64,000 nt of DNA, from contig JAFFSR010000221.1 of NCBI GenBank assembly GCA_017163975.1, positions 8,122,001 through 8,186,000 on the forward strand, in the 5' to 3' direction. The translations under genes were made by a program, and so were the position numbers. This DNA comes from Anastatus disparis. Taxonomy: Eukaryota > Arthropoda > Insecta > Hymenoptera > Eupelmidae. The notes beneath the pieces are model-generated. The model was not told the DNA's origin. It worked only from the letters and a program-made list of their open reading frames with translations, and did no database searches. This document shows, piece after piece, positions 46,241-60,100 of this stretch. The first letter of the stretch is position 1. Every line of letters starts with the position of its first letter.

Positions 46241-49200
46241 GAGTTATAGGAGTATATGCTTTAATACAATAGATGAGAACCTATGAGATGTCGACGGTTT
46301 TATTAGCTGTATCTTATGTTGTTTGAGGATTAAGCTACGCTTAATGTCAAGGAAAATATTATTTTTTACATTTTTCATTATTTCAACAGAATTTTTATTT
46401 TCCAAGATATTCATTAAGAATTCTTAAAATTTAACATTTGTACCAATTCTTTGAATTTTAAATTTTTATTTTAAAAGTTATTAGAAAATCTTTAGAAAAA
46501 ATGTAATCTAGTAAATTAAAAAAAAAAAGTGTTATGTCATATTAAAATCTATGAATTCATAAATCATCTTTTTCAATTTTTTCCAGTAAATTACTTTTTT
46601 TCCATTTCTAAAGTTTTAAATGTTGAGACCTAGTTTTAAAAATGCAGAGTAGTTAAAACATCATCTGTGAGAAAAGCGATGAAAAATCGTTTCCTGCAGA
46701 AGGAAGTGGCTCATTATTGCTAACAAAATTAGAATTAATGTAGCAAGTTTTTTTCAACCTTCTTTTTTGTTAAAACTTTGGGCTTTAAAACTTAACGTAA
46801 TCTCTTTTTATCCGTCTATTATTCGCATTATTGATTAGATGTCATCTATTAGCATAAAACAAGTTTTTTTATCTTACTGGTACGTAATTTTTACGGAATC
46901 AGGACTAATTCATATAAATATCAATAAACTTATTTTACATTTCTTCGATGTACAAAAATTCTTTAGAAAAAGGAAAAAAAATGATTTTTAATTTAAAAAA
47001 TTCATTGATATATAAAAAAATCTGCATTCCAGAGAAAATAAATTGTTGAAGCACTTTACAAAGACATACTAAAAAATGATTTTTTTCGCACACGAGCTCT
47101 CGCATATAAGATCTAAAGATGTATTAAGCTTCAAAGGTTTATGGCTCATAGCGTAGAAACAGTGTGGAATTCATAACGTCGCCTCCGATGTCCTATAGAT
47201 ATGTATATATACACAAGTTTATAATATACGCGCTAAGACACGGGACGCGCGAGAAAAGGCGCTTGAACTTTAACCTGATCTTTCGCACATACACACACAT
47301 ATATCATCGCGTATACGTAGAAAAAGTTTATATACGCTGAAGGTATGAATTGCCGTGGGAATAAAAAAACGTCTATCTTGGTAAAAGACAGAAAATACCT
47401 TTCGTTTTTTCAACTAGCAATATGTATTGACATTTTTTTTTCTGATCGATTTCACTTTTTAATGTTTAAAATGTGTTTATCTGCACGCTTTTCCGAGAAT
47501 TTTCGATTCAATCTAATTTCTATAATGCTGTGCTAATAGATAATATCTTTTAGTAACTTTTTTAACAAATTGTACATTATTCAACTTTTATTATTTAAGT
47601 TATTAAAATTGTGTTTTTATTTTCAGATTTCTAAGCATAATCATTCGAATGGGATTTTTACACTTGTTCAATCATTATCTAATATAATAAATAAAAAGCC
47701 GATGTTTGTATGAAAAATAAAATTTCTGAATTTTTAACGTTGCTAAAAAGAAATAATGACTTTTGAATATTCATATAACGTTAACATTATATAGGTATCG
47801 GTTACATTACGATATATTTTAATAATTTATGGACGGTACTACTTACATATATTACCTTTGATAGCCAATATTTCTGCGCACAACTTATATATTATTATAT
47901 TAGAAATTCTTTATATTCGATGGACAATAAATTAACAGTATTTTTTATTTATTCAAAATATCAGCCAATAATATGCATTGTTTTTTTTTAAAATTACTTT
48001 TATAATATAAATTCAAATAATTGTTGTAGAATATATAAATATATAGATGTAACTTTCATTTAAATAACTTTCATCGCAAAAAGTTATTTTTAAAAATGTT
48101 ACAATGTTTATGTGAATGGCTCATATTTTTATTCCATTAAATTAATAATTAAATTATTCATAAAAACAATTTTTTTTATTCTTATAGAAAAAAAATTGAA
48201 ATTTGAAAAAAATACTTTTGATATATATATCCAACTTATTAATATTCAAACTCTATTCATCTATCTATAAAAAAAAACATCAAAAACAACTACCTCAAAG
48301 GAAAAAAATAAAAATAAAACTTAATTAAAGATACATATATTTTGTAATAAACTACGAACTTCTCTATGAAGTGATGATTTTAATAATTCTTATAAAGATC
48401 TATCGCAAGTCTAATTCTATATTAACTTCCATAAGATGTGGGCGAAAAGTGGAGAAAAATCATCAGCTCGTCCGAAAAAAAAAAGTTGAAAGAACTCACA
48501 CATATAATTTGATGCGTATATAGCTATATATAAAGACGCCTACGCATAAAATGTGTAACCCGGGAATTAGTGAATTACATATACTGGAAGCTATACGTAA
48601 GCTACATAACTTCTCGTCAAGATTAACGCGCTGTATGCCGCAGCCTCCGGACGATTTAATACAAACCGAGGCCGCTATAGAGTAGCAAAAGTATAGAAAC
48701 TTTGTAATCGAGTTCATTCATAATACAAACCTATATTATAATATCAAAAGAGCTTCGTTCTCTCTACTGGGAATAAGGCGGATTCACTTTTTTTTCACTC
48801 TACAATTTCATGCATTTTCTTAATTTTATCAAAATATTATTTACGTATGTTTTAAGTAATTGTAGAGATTTTTTTATCAATTATAATATAATAAAAAAAA
48901 AAACAAATATCAAAACGAAAAATTATCAATTAAATTTTTTAATCTCAAAGAGTTTTAATCAACTTATAAATTAAATTTATATTGTTCCAGAGTTTTTAAT
49001 GTAATTTATTTGTTTTATAATTTCTTTGTTTTAAAGCATATTAGCATATCTATTGTCTAGTTCCGATTTTCGACTTCGACCACTCTATTATTATACATCG
49101 AGGTCTTTCTTATATAAAAATTGCTGATTCTGCGATTCAACAACATCAGTTATCCATGGACGCTTAGCAGCACGTGACTCTCGCAATGAAATAATAAAAT

Positions 49201-52200
49201 TTAAAATTTACAACCATATAATAATTGTAAAATATGTAATTAAATCATTAGTTTGTATATAATAGTACACGAAACATACGCTCTTTAAAAGGAGAAAGAA
49301 TAATAAAATTTTAATTTAGAAAAATATAATAATACAAACTTTAAAAATAAAAAATCTAAAAGTATTTAAACATATAAAAAACGAGAAATTAAAAATGTTT
49401 CATTGACAAAAACCTTATAAGCTTTAAAAAGAAATGATCGATATTTACAAGCGACCCAATTAAAGCGCTTCTTTTCCATTTACGCGGAAAATGGAAGAAG
49501 AATAAAAAAAGAAAATAAAAGAACACGTGTATTTGCTGACAATTATTGACGGTACAATTACTCTTATAACAAGTGGTTCTTTCTTCCTTATAACTTGTTC
49601 ATTGTCACTAATATCAACTTTGACGCTTTAATACACTTAACTCATTGCCGCGGTTTATTTTTTTATATACTTTTGAGCTTTGCGAGAATGAAGAAATTCT
49701 TAGCTACAATATAGAAATATATATAATGTAAACAGAAAGAAAAAAAAAGAGGAGAAAAAAGTGGACAAGGTGTGCGTGTGTACGTGTGAGTGCGCGCGTG
49801 TACAAAAAAAGACGGAAATCACACTATTATACATTCCAAATAAAATAACAAAGAATAAAACTGGGGAAGTGCGTGCAAAGGAAGATATATATAGAGAGAG
49901 GCAAAAAGTCATTAAAGTTTTTCAAGCTATGCTGGTAAAAAGCATATACAAAGAAAATAAATGACTGAATGGATGGCTCATTTACAAATTCAACGGCTTT
50001 AGATTTTATATCTATAGAGCTCGGAAATTAATATATATATATGAGAGTTTTGGTCATTTTTAATAATAATAATTCGGAATTTTTTTATGATTCTTTCAAA
50101 TAGGCACATATACGATTTTAAAAAATTTATTTTTAATTAAGAGAACGAAAGATAAAATCCTGACCTTTATTTGTAGTTTGGCGTAATAATGATTATGTTT
50201 CTGATTAAATTTGCAATTAAAATAATAATAATATCTTGTGTTACATATAGTAATTTTGAAATAATAAATCATTAGCGTTATTACATATACAGCCTTACAA
50301 TTATTTTTCAAAATTTGCAGAATACAGAAATTTTTTGTTTTTAATCTGATTTTTTAAATAACAACTTTTTGTTGCACGTTTATGATATACACACAATCGA
50401 GTTTCACACACTATGTAAAAAAAATTATTAATTTAAATTAAACTCAATATTTATTCATATTAAAATACTTTTTCTGATGATCATTGTTTTAAAAGGAAAT
50501 TCTTAAAAACTAGTATTTTTATACATCAAAATTGTTTTATCCTCGTATTATATTAATAATAAAGATTATTAATAGTGTTGAGAGAGAAACCTTAACTGCA
50601 TCACAATGGCAAAGTAAAAAAATTAAAAATAAATAATGAGATATTTCTATTGCTATAATAACTATCAATAAATAAAATAATAAGCCGTGAGTCAATCGGT
50701 AGCAATGATACGTTTATTTATAATTAATGATTCGTAAAGTTACCAATAAATCTTCGTATCTAAGTTCTTAATATGTCATCGCTCAAAGTATCTCAAAATT
50801 TACTTCCTGTTACATTAAAATGATATCCTTGCATCTATTAATACAGTATGACAATGTATAATCTAAAATATTGAAATAATTATCGCGAATAAACAATATT
50901 ACATTCGAATACCGAGACAATACAATATCTTGGACTGCAAAAACTCTGATAAACAAAGACAATAGATGATCGTGTATCTATACGACTTGAAGAGCCAAAA
51001 ATAAAAGAATCAAAGAGCAGTGTCTTATCAAACTACTATGCGCATTGTTTCTTAGCTTTAATACGTTGCAAAGTAGTTTTCTCTGGCAATCATCAACTTT
51101 TTCTCCATTTTTTTCAAAAAGCTTTGGCGCTTTCTAACAATAGAACCTACTATACTGACACCGTACGTGCTTCTGCTAAGATGTGCAGTTGCCCCATTTT
51201 TTCCTTACTTTTTTTGGCTGATCTCTTTCTTTTTTTCGCTAGCTAAAAAAAAAGTAAAAAAAAAGGAAAGAAAGCCCAAGCAATTTTTGCAACGCTTCAT
51301 TGTTTTCTGCATTTTATATTCTCCGTTGGGAGCTTTTTTTTTAACAAAAGACAGCCCACTTCATTAACGGCAAAGCAGGTCTTCGATATAGTGCAATGTA
51401 CTACTGGGTAGGTATAATGGCTTCTTTTTTCATGCTTCAAAATTTAACATTTTCTCTCTTCCTCTCGTTTTTTTTGCTTCTTTGCGACGTGTTCAAAAAC
51501 GTATTTCGCGAGAAAGTATTTAAGCTTTATAGTAAAAAAAAAGAGGGCCGCTGACTTAATGCCGCCAGGCAGAAGTTCAAGGGTGTGTTTATTTTCAGTT
51601 TGACTTACTTTTCTTTGAAAAAAGGAAGTAGAATAGAAAAAATATTTTTCATACGTTTATTTACTTTTAAACTGATTCTTTAAATTAATATTTTTTAGAA
51701 AAAAATCAATTTATTTAATATTTTATATTTATTTTTCTATCTTTAAAATAAATTCAATTGCAACTATAAATTTGCATCTGTCACATGTAGATTATGCTAA
51801 CATTAGTGAAAAAAAATAAAAATTTACTTTTACCAAGAGATATTTAATTGTATATAACTTGGAATAACATTAATTCAAATAAAAAAAAATAATTGTAAAC
51901 ATTTTCTTGAAATTTTAGGAACGTGAGGTCAATGATCAGTTTAAAGAGAAAAAAATGATGTCAATTGAAAAATTTGACATGAACCTTTATGGGAAAATTG
52001 TAATAGTCATGCTTATAATTTGATAATAACATCAAGGTAATTTTTTATAAAAAAAAAAATCCTAGATTCCTACTAAATCACCTATGAAATAAAAAAAAAT
52101 TTTCAAATTGATTAAAATTAATCCTAAACGTTGAAGCTATCTCAAGAAACATGATAAAACTGTTTTTATTGAAACTTATGGGTAACATTCTTATATAATT

Positions 52201-55200
52201 GAAATATTTATAAAAATTTAAGATTAAAATACCAAGACATAAATATATAATGTAAATATATTATTTTAAATAAATAAAAAAGTTTGGGAAACCTTTTCTT
52301 TAAATATTAAATATTTTTAAAAAAAGTCCGTACTTAGAAATTCTGAGAAGAAAATACGCATATAGATGAAAGAACCCTAAGCCGCAAAAGTTTTCTAAAA
52401 AAGAATAAGGTGGTATATGTGTATCATTGGTATAATTCGCACTAAGGCGACCGCAATCCACATATCCCTATGAACACGTCCAGTATAACCTTATGTGCGA
52501 GAAGACGCTTTTGTGCATAGTGCTTCGTCCGAGGCCGTTTAAAAGCCTGACACTTGTATGTATATATATCGCAACCGCAAGGCTTATTATATATCGAATC
52601 CCGATAGCAAAACGGCCCCGTGCCTCGTCGATTCTCTTTCAGCTTTATAATCTCATAATGCGATTATCTCGCCACAAGAAAGAAAAAAAAAGGAAAATCT
52701 TTATGTGTGTTTGTAGGTATAAAGTAAACTATGCATATAACGTGTGTGTATGCAATACCCGCATCGATGCTCTCTCTCTCTTCACGTGTCGTGTTGAGTG
52801 CAGCCTTCCTTTGCGTGTGCAGATTTTTTTTTCGCTCTATTTTACTTGACGAGTATTAAAAAGAAAAAAATAAAGAAAAACATTGTACGCTAAGAGAGCG
52901 GACGCTTTCTTTGAAATTGGATAGATCCTTGTGGTGCATGATTTTTATGAAAAAAAAAATGGGAATTTTAGTGCTTTTAATCGCTAATGCTAGATTGTAT
53001 TTACAAAGTGAATCGTTGCATTATAATTGGATATCGATTTGAGCTCTTTTATTTTTGACGTTTCTATTTTATGACTAGAAGGTTAAGAAAATTTATTAAT
53101 TTGATTCGAGGCACAATTGTAACGTGATAGTATAATACATACTTTATAATACAAAAATAGATGTGTCATTGAGTTTAACGATTTAAACATTGTTAACATT
53201 TTCTCCTTATTTATATACAAATTATATAATAGCTCAAATTATTTTATTGTATTCTGTTTAAACTTACGGGGAAGATTGTTTAACAAAAGTAATCGCGCTG
53301 ATAACTCACCTGTAACATAAAAAAATATATAACGATTAAACATACATTTGAAAAATCTTTTTCAATAATGATTTTCTTAAATATATTGGAATTAGTAAGA
53401 TGTAAATCTATGATTATGTTACGTCATATTTTATAATAGGATGTACTTGTGAAAATTTCAATAACTTATGAATAAATTTAAAAATTCAAAAATACTATTT
53501 TCACATAATATGTACAAGACTTTAATGACAATTTTATTCAGTTTTTAAAAAATTCGAAAAATTGTAAATACGAATACATAAAATATTCAGGTTATATTTG
53601 AAATTTACGATTTATTTGACAATTAAAAACACTTGTACACATTTCTGTTGATTTAACCTTATCTCCTTTAAAATTAATTCAATGAAATAATAATATGTTT
53701 TAAAATAAAACCCAATTTCAAATGAAAAAAAAAAATGTTAATTGTTTATTTCTCTTGAATGAGATAACTGTTTGCCTTATATTTGAATCTATATGTCTAT
53801 AGCATGTTAAATGCATTTGGCATGTTTAATAAACATTTATCATAAGTAATTATCGCAAATAACATTCTTAAACTTTTGTCATATAATTATAAAGGTTCAC
53901 ATAAACTTTTCGCATAAATCAATAAAACTATTGTTATTATTCCTTATACCACTTGCGGTACACTTAAAGATTATAAATTCCCCTTGATCCCTTTCACAAT
54001 TTACGTACACCTTTAATTTAGCTTCTTTTTATTTTGTTCAAAATATTTAGAAATATAAAAACTGAATTTTAAAATTCTACTCTCGTACATATAAATGCTA
54101 TAGGCAAAATGTTACGATTTAACTTCTGTACAATTGGTACAACATGTATATATATGAAAATGTAGGAATTTAGAGAAGGAATGGGTAATAGCTCTGGGCA
54201 ATGGTATAAGCCTTCTATTATAATGTGGCATACCTAAATACAAAGCACGCGTATACATATAACATAGAAGTAATGACCGGCCGGCGGCTTTGCTGTGTGT
54301 TTCAAACTTTTCTCGCGTCATGTGTCAAGTCGTTTTCAAGACTGAGAGAGAAAGATAAAGAGACTAAGAATATTCAAGTCTTTGCTGTAGCATACAAGCA
54401 CGCAAGCTAATATTAGCGCAGCGTTACAACTACACGCTTAGAACCTTTGCGTTCTCCAGAAATTTCTCTGAGACGGTAAAAAGGAAAGAAGAATCAAGAA
54501 AATGGAGCAAACGTGAATGAGAGAAAAAAATTTGAATTTTATTATAACTAGAAAAATTATTGTCATTTTTTTAATAAGCTCATTTATATTTTGTGACACG
54601 AAACTTTATTTAATTATTTTTATTATTTTTACTATCGTATCTGCGAAATGTTATAAGACTTTATTTGTTCTATTTTGAAAATTTTTCTCCAAATATATTT
54701 AAATTATTTACATATGTATTACACTCTGAAACAATTATTATAATTTTAAAATTAAGATTTATGGATAAAATTTTAAAACTGTAAATGAATATATATAAGT
54801 TTAGCAATAATAGTCTAAAAATGGTTCTAAAAGTATATTGTGCCAAAAATAGATTGGAATAAAAAAAAAGAAAAGGAAAGGAAAAAAAAAAAAAAAGAAT
54901 CCGGTGTATAGGAAGCCGAAAAGGTGCCGGAAGCCGTTGGCAACATTATCTTCGACATCTCTTTGCCAAGGAATTATGTGTTATAACATTTCTTCACAGT
55001 TCATGTGCGAGGTAAAACTTTATCTTTGCCTTCGCGTAACTTTTAAACTGTAAATATCTGTTTTAAGTTTTTGCCTTTGATGAGCTTTTAAAGGGGAGGA
55101 GCCCCGCAGCTCTCAAAGCAAACTAGTTGCTCGATTCGGTGCTCTTCAACTTCTATTTTCGACGGATATATACGTATATAGAACTCGAGTGTTGACTTAT

Positions 55201-56037
55201 TAACGATCTCAAAAAAATCTTTAACAATTACATGTTTATAAAAGAGGACAGATTAGACGAGCTCGTGTCGATAGTTAGAAATTTATGATCTCTTTGTTCA
55301 TATATTAATACTGTCAATGTGCGGAAGTTTAATCTTATAGATATTTCCGACAATGTCCTTTCGTAATGTTATTGCAAGTCCAATTAATCAATGCTTAATC
55401 TCTTTAATTAAAGTTTATATCAAGGGCTCGTATTGTTTATGGATATTTTATGCGTTCAATTTTCAGCTTCAATCTTGTAAATCAATCATCGTTTAAAGGT
55501 TAACCAGCTAGGGCAAGATGAATATTTCAAATCCAATGAATGAAGTTGATTGAAGTATTGCGGATTTTGCTATTACTCGAAAATTTACTATATTATTAAT
55601 TTTTTTATTACAGATACCTTATAATCTCGAAAATCAAGTATTTAATTGAGAAATTAGTAAAAGATTAAATGGATTTTAGATCATTCATATTATATCAACC
55701 GTTTCGAATTTCTAAATTATTTATTTAAATAAATTCCGATTTCTCTGTATCCTTTAAATTTATCCACATCATCTTAAGAAAAATTTTTTGCTCAACAATA
55801 ACAAACTATAATGTGTGGTGAAAGTTCCTATTTAAAATGAGGCACATGATATTAATAAAAAATTTTTATACTCCATATATGGCGCAGAAACATACGTGCA
55901 ACTTTTTTATAAATATAGATAACTTTATACGATACTGAAGCGAAAGTGGTTACTATGCGTTTTTAACGGAACATTTTTAAATATTCCTTTTTGTTTAACT
56001 TTTAACTTTAAAATTATGGATGATTTTACAAATTTTA
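46241..56037. other. Non-coding interval
   Basis: No supported gene. Islands of higher GC at about 47.1-47.3, 48.5-48.7, 52.4-52.9, 54.2-54.5 and 54.9-55.2 kb yield chance open frames (up to 118 codons at 52493-52849) without protein-like sequence. The last contains TTGGCA and TGCCAA words and GGGGAGGAGCCCC. A GT-rich microsatellite lies at about 49770-49800. Confidence 0.6.
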
Positions 56038-56045
56038 GCAAAATT

Positions 56046-57163
56046 CGAGGGGCTATTCACTATAAAAAATCATTGACCACCTTCAGATGAAATCATTTGA
56101 AATCATTATTGAAATCATTTGAAATCATTGAAATCATTTGAAATCATTGAAATCATAGAAAATGAAGATGATTTATCTTACGACCAAAATAGTGAATTAA
56201 TAAAAGACTTAAATATTCTTTCTAGTGTAACTGGTGAGATAGAATTGAAAAAATATGATAAATATAAAAATAAAATTGATTCCAAGAGTGAGTTTATATT
56301 AATTGAAGATAAAATTGGAAAAGAATGTATTGTTAGAAAATCCTCAATATGTTGGCTTCTAAGTAAGAATAAATTCGATCTCAGTAGTGATAGATTACAG
56401 AGAGTAAGAGACTCCGAGTTGCAAAAATATAAAAATATCAGTAAACTAAATACCACAACGAAAATAGCTTATAACAAAAAATGCTCCGAAATTCACATTG
56501 GCCAATGGTGTCTCTTTAGAAGATTAAATAGAAAAAAATGCTATCTTGGACATGTACTTAATTTTGGATATTTAAAAGGGCCAACGAATGAAAGTTTGGA
56601 ATACTCAGCTTCCTATGCATTTGTCAAGAATAACACTAAAGATATAGGAGTTTTATGTCATTGGTATAAACCAGACAATAAAACTAAAAACTTCTCGTTA
56701 GTCCCCATGGAAAAGCATGGATACATAAATATTGAAAATTATGTATCGACTATATCAACACCTACAACAACTGAAAGTGGGATTGTAGTTAATGATGAGC
56801 TGTATAAAGAAAAAGAATTTTTCGGAATAAATAAATGTAAAATTTAATTATTCTTAATTGAATTTTTTAAAATATAGGTATTATTTTAATTTTTATATTA
56901 ATTTTAATTATCTTGGAATGACTTCGGAATTATTTGAAATCATAAAAAATTTGCTTGAAATCATTTGAAATCATAGAAAATTTGCTTAAAATCATTTGAC
57001 ATCATTTTAAATCACTGCCTACCATAGGCTGTTTTGAAAATGTTTGAAATTACAAGTATAAAAATATATTTCTGAAATCATTTTGAAATCATTTTGAATT
57101 CATTTGAAATCATATGAAATCTGTAATCATTTTGACACTTTTTTTTAAGTGAATAGCCCCTTG
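56046..57163 (+). mobile_element. hAT-like element with an ORF and subterminal repeats
   Basis: Ends CGAGGGGCTATTCAC and (complement) CAAGGGGCTATTCAC fit the hAT terminal pattern, with GCAAAATT duplicated at 56038-56045 and 57164-57171 (8 bp; the match can be extended by CG). Arrays of TGAAATCATT-type words fill both subterminal zones (56087-56160 and 56935-57125). This is typical of hAT transposase-binding regions, though here they are unusually dense. The element carries one long frame, unrelated to any hAT transposase I know. Confidence 0.8.
56113..56847 (+). pseudogene. Uncharacterised ORF inside the hAT-like element (242 codons, no ATG)
   Basis: Open from 56113 to a TAA at 56845-56847. 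No ATG occurs in frame near its start: the first codon after the upstream TGA region that could be cited is TTG (56119). The first ATG of the segment (56087) reads MKSFEII in another frame and soon stops within the ATCATTTGAA array, so a change in repeat length may have disconnected start and body. An alternative is an upstream spliced exon. The body is hydrophilic: an acidic N-terminal part, SICWLLSKNKFDLSSDRLQR, then IHIGQWCLFRRL, YLGHVLNFGYLKGP, IGVLCHWYKPDN and a Thr/Ser tail. It contains no DDE, BED-finger or dimerisation motif that I recognise. I cannot assign a function. Confidence 0.6.
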
Positions 57164-57171
57164 GCAAAATT

Positions 57172-60100
57172 CGTTGGTCAACAGTTGCAGATTGATAGAA
57201 GAAAAATATTTTTTACTGATTAGAATATTTAAACAAAATTCCTTTTCATCTATATTTTTTCAACAATTTTAAAATAATCTAAAACTTACAGTAAAAATTT
57301 ATTAAATTTTCCAAAAGTAAAACAATATTTTACAAGCATATACGAATTTTTCGAAACAGTTGAGAAAAGAAATTCTCAGGTGTGTTCTTGAATAAGTGAC
57401 ACTTCCGCGAGTGTATATAACAAGTCTTATCCTTTATAAAAAGAAAAAGTAACGAAATCCAAAACCCATCACTGCAAGAGCCCACACGCTGTACTAAAGA
57501 CATTTAAAACAATAAAACATCCTATACAAGCTAGACGTGTATTAAACCGCAGGATAATATTTGATCCTTTATTTTTTTTGACATCCTTATCCCTATATCT
57601 GTATATGCATAAAATGTATACGTATGATCGACCATGAATTTAACTATTGAAATTCAGCGGCACGAAAGATTCTTTAAGTGGATTGGATTGTTCAAAGCAG
57701 AAGGAAGATGTGTATCGTGCGCGAAAATAACAGCAGCGGTTCAATGCTATAGTTATATCGATTAAGATAACGTCAAATTCTCTATAGACACGTTATTATG
57801 ACATGTTATAATCCAGAGCACTGTTAATTTAACTTTGTTCTTTCTATTATTATGTACACTGCATTCCAAATGCAAGTGATTCATGCCAAATTTTTGCTCA
57901 AGTGCACAATGGAATTTTAATAAATTTTAAATAAAAACAAATTGTTATTTTAGTATATTTTACTTAGCAATTTTACTTGTATTTTTAAAGAATTTCCAAA
58001 AGCTTATTTTAAGTGTATCAAACGTTTTGATCTTTACAGGAAGAGAGTTACGAGGAAGTCTAACGTGTATTGAATATCAATGGATATTTTTATGAACTGT
58101 ATAATAGCGATAGCTATAAAGCAAAAATATTTCTTTGCAAATAATATAATTAAATATAATTAAATAATAAAGTACCAACAAAGATTCTAATATTTCATTA
58201 TAATTTTAGGATTATTATATGATAAAAACAAAATTTTGTTTTATCTAAAATCTTGCAGCAATTTTTATTAAACAATTTCATCTTTTCGAAGAAATACTCA
58301 AAGAGGTTTATATTGATATGTTTTTTAAAGGGAAAGGTCTTAATTTCTACAATAGTTTATTCTACTTCTTATAGTCTTGTTTGAAAAAAAAAATTGTAAT
58401 TAAGGATAAATTTTTTTGTACAAAAGAGGCGACCCATTTCAAGAGAAAAGAAAAACATACTTTGTGGTTTTAGGTGATACTTTAATATTGTCTCATAAAT
58501 TTTTTATCAGTCTTCGAAAATTGCTAGCAGATGCTAAAGATGAAAAATCTTTTGAAATATGTATTATTTGTTCGAGTATACGAACAACTTATTTTTTGTC
58601 TATAAAATTGTGGTTCAAAGTGATCTTAATTTAACGAGTTTTAAAAAATAAAATAACGAAGTAAAAAAAACTCATAATAATTAACTTTTACAAAAAATTT
58701 TTTTTTACATTGAAATTACAATCTCTTTATTTCAAAATTTAGAGCAGAAATGAAAAAAGCATGTACGAGTGAAAAACATTTTTAAAAAACATGAAGAAAG
58801 TTGAAAAATGACAATAATTGCTACTAGAACATAAGCTAATTACTTTAATACTTTTAATAACTTGCTATCCTAGTAATTACGTTTAATCTATTTCAATTTG
58901 ACAAAAGTTTCGATTTTTTTTTTTCTAATGCAGAAAGTTCAAGATGAAATTTTAATAACACTGAATCTAAGAGATGAGAATTTTGCATGTTTAAATAAAA
59001 TTCTCTTTTTTTAATTTTAGCTATTGGACCTGAGAATAATAACTTTTTGTTCAATATTAAAAAATCTTTCTAAATATCGTTTATTTTTATCTTACGTAAA
59101 ATATTTGTTTTATTAATTAAGTAATATGTAAAGCAATACACAACCTAATTAATTTATTTATTTAAATATAATTTATTTCCTGACAAGCTTAAAATTATCG
59201 ACTTGAGAAATGCTTAGAAATAAAGATTTTTGTTAAAATAAAAAACGTCAATGCTACTAAAATATTCCAGAAGCAATATATGTGCAAGTTTATAGAGAAA
59301 TTAATAGTTAAATTTAATCAGCTCAAGAATTCTAGTACCTAAAAAGCTAGCAAAAGAGTTTTCAACAATTTAAGAAGACACGGTACATATACGTCAATGC
59401 AAAAGTATTTTATTTGCGAGCGCCTCGTAAAACTTTGGCTCAAGGGATTTGTCAGCACGCTCGGACTTTTGTCCAAGCAAGGAATTTTCATCTAAATTCG
59501 TGATGCTGTCTATATACATACGTCAGTATCATCAAAGATGTTAAGAAAAAATCAACTCCTTTGCAAGCATATATAAAATCGTAAAACTATATCTGTATAC
59601 ATATTGAGCGTCTTCCAAAAGCCTTTTAACCTACATTCTTCAGTCTTATTTTTTTCTCTCTTTTATTTTGTCTCCAATTATTTTTGCGATCGTGTGCCAC
59701 GCGTCTTTGTATTTAGTTATGTTGTATAGGAAAAAAAGTAGGCCTGGCTGGATTGTTTTTAGAAGAAAAAGATGTGATCTTGCGCTCTGATCAAAGCAAT
59801 TAAAAAAGTTTAAAAATACACCGTTACCGATTTACAAAACTCTTATAATATGTTAAACAGGAGGCTGTTTTATGATTATTTATGTTTGACTTGTTGTTTA
59901 CTTTTTTTTCTCTTTCTTCTGCAGGAATTAACCGATTAACTCCTTTCTAAATTAATGCAAGTTCGTGCGGTCGAGAGAAAAAAAAAATTTGAAAGTTCGT
60001 TGCGGGGAATTAAATTGTCATCTATTTTTAATGATCGATTTATGCTTGTAACATATCTTTTAAAGTTATTTATGAAATTCTATTATCAAACGTTAATTTT

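Noticed and set aside
52493..52849. 118-codon open frame on the plus strand
   Set aside because: Cysteine- and arginine-rich chance frame in a GC-richer island; no protein-like blocks or family resemblance.
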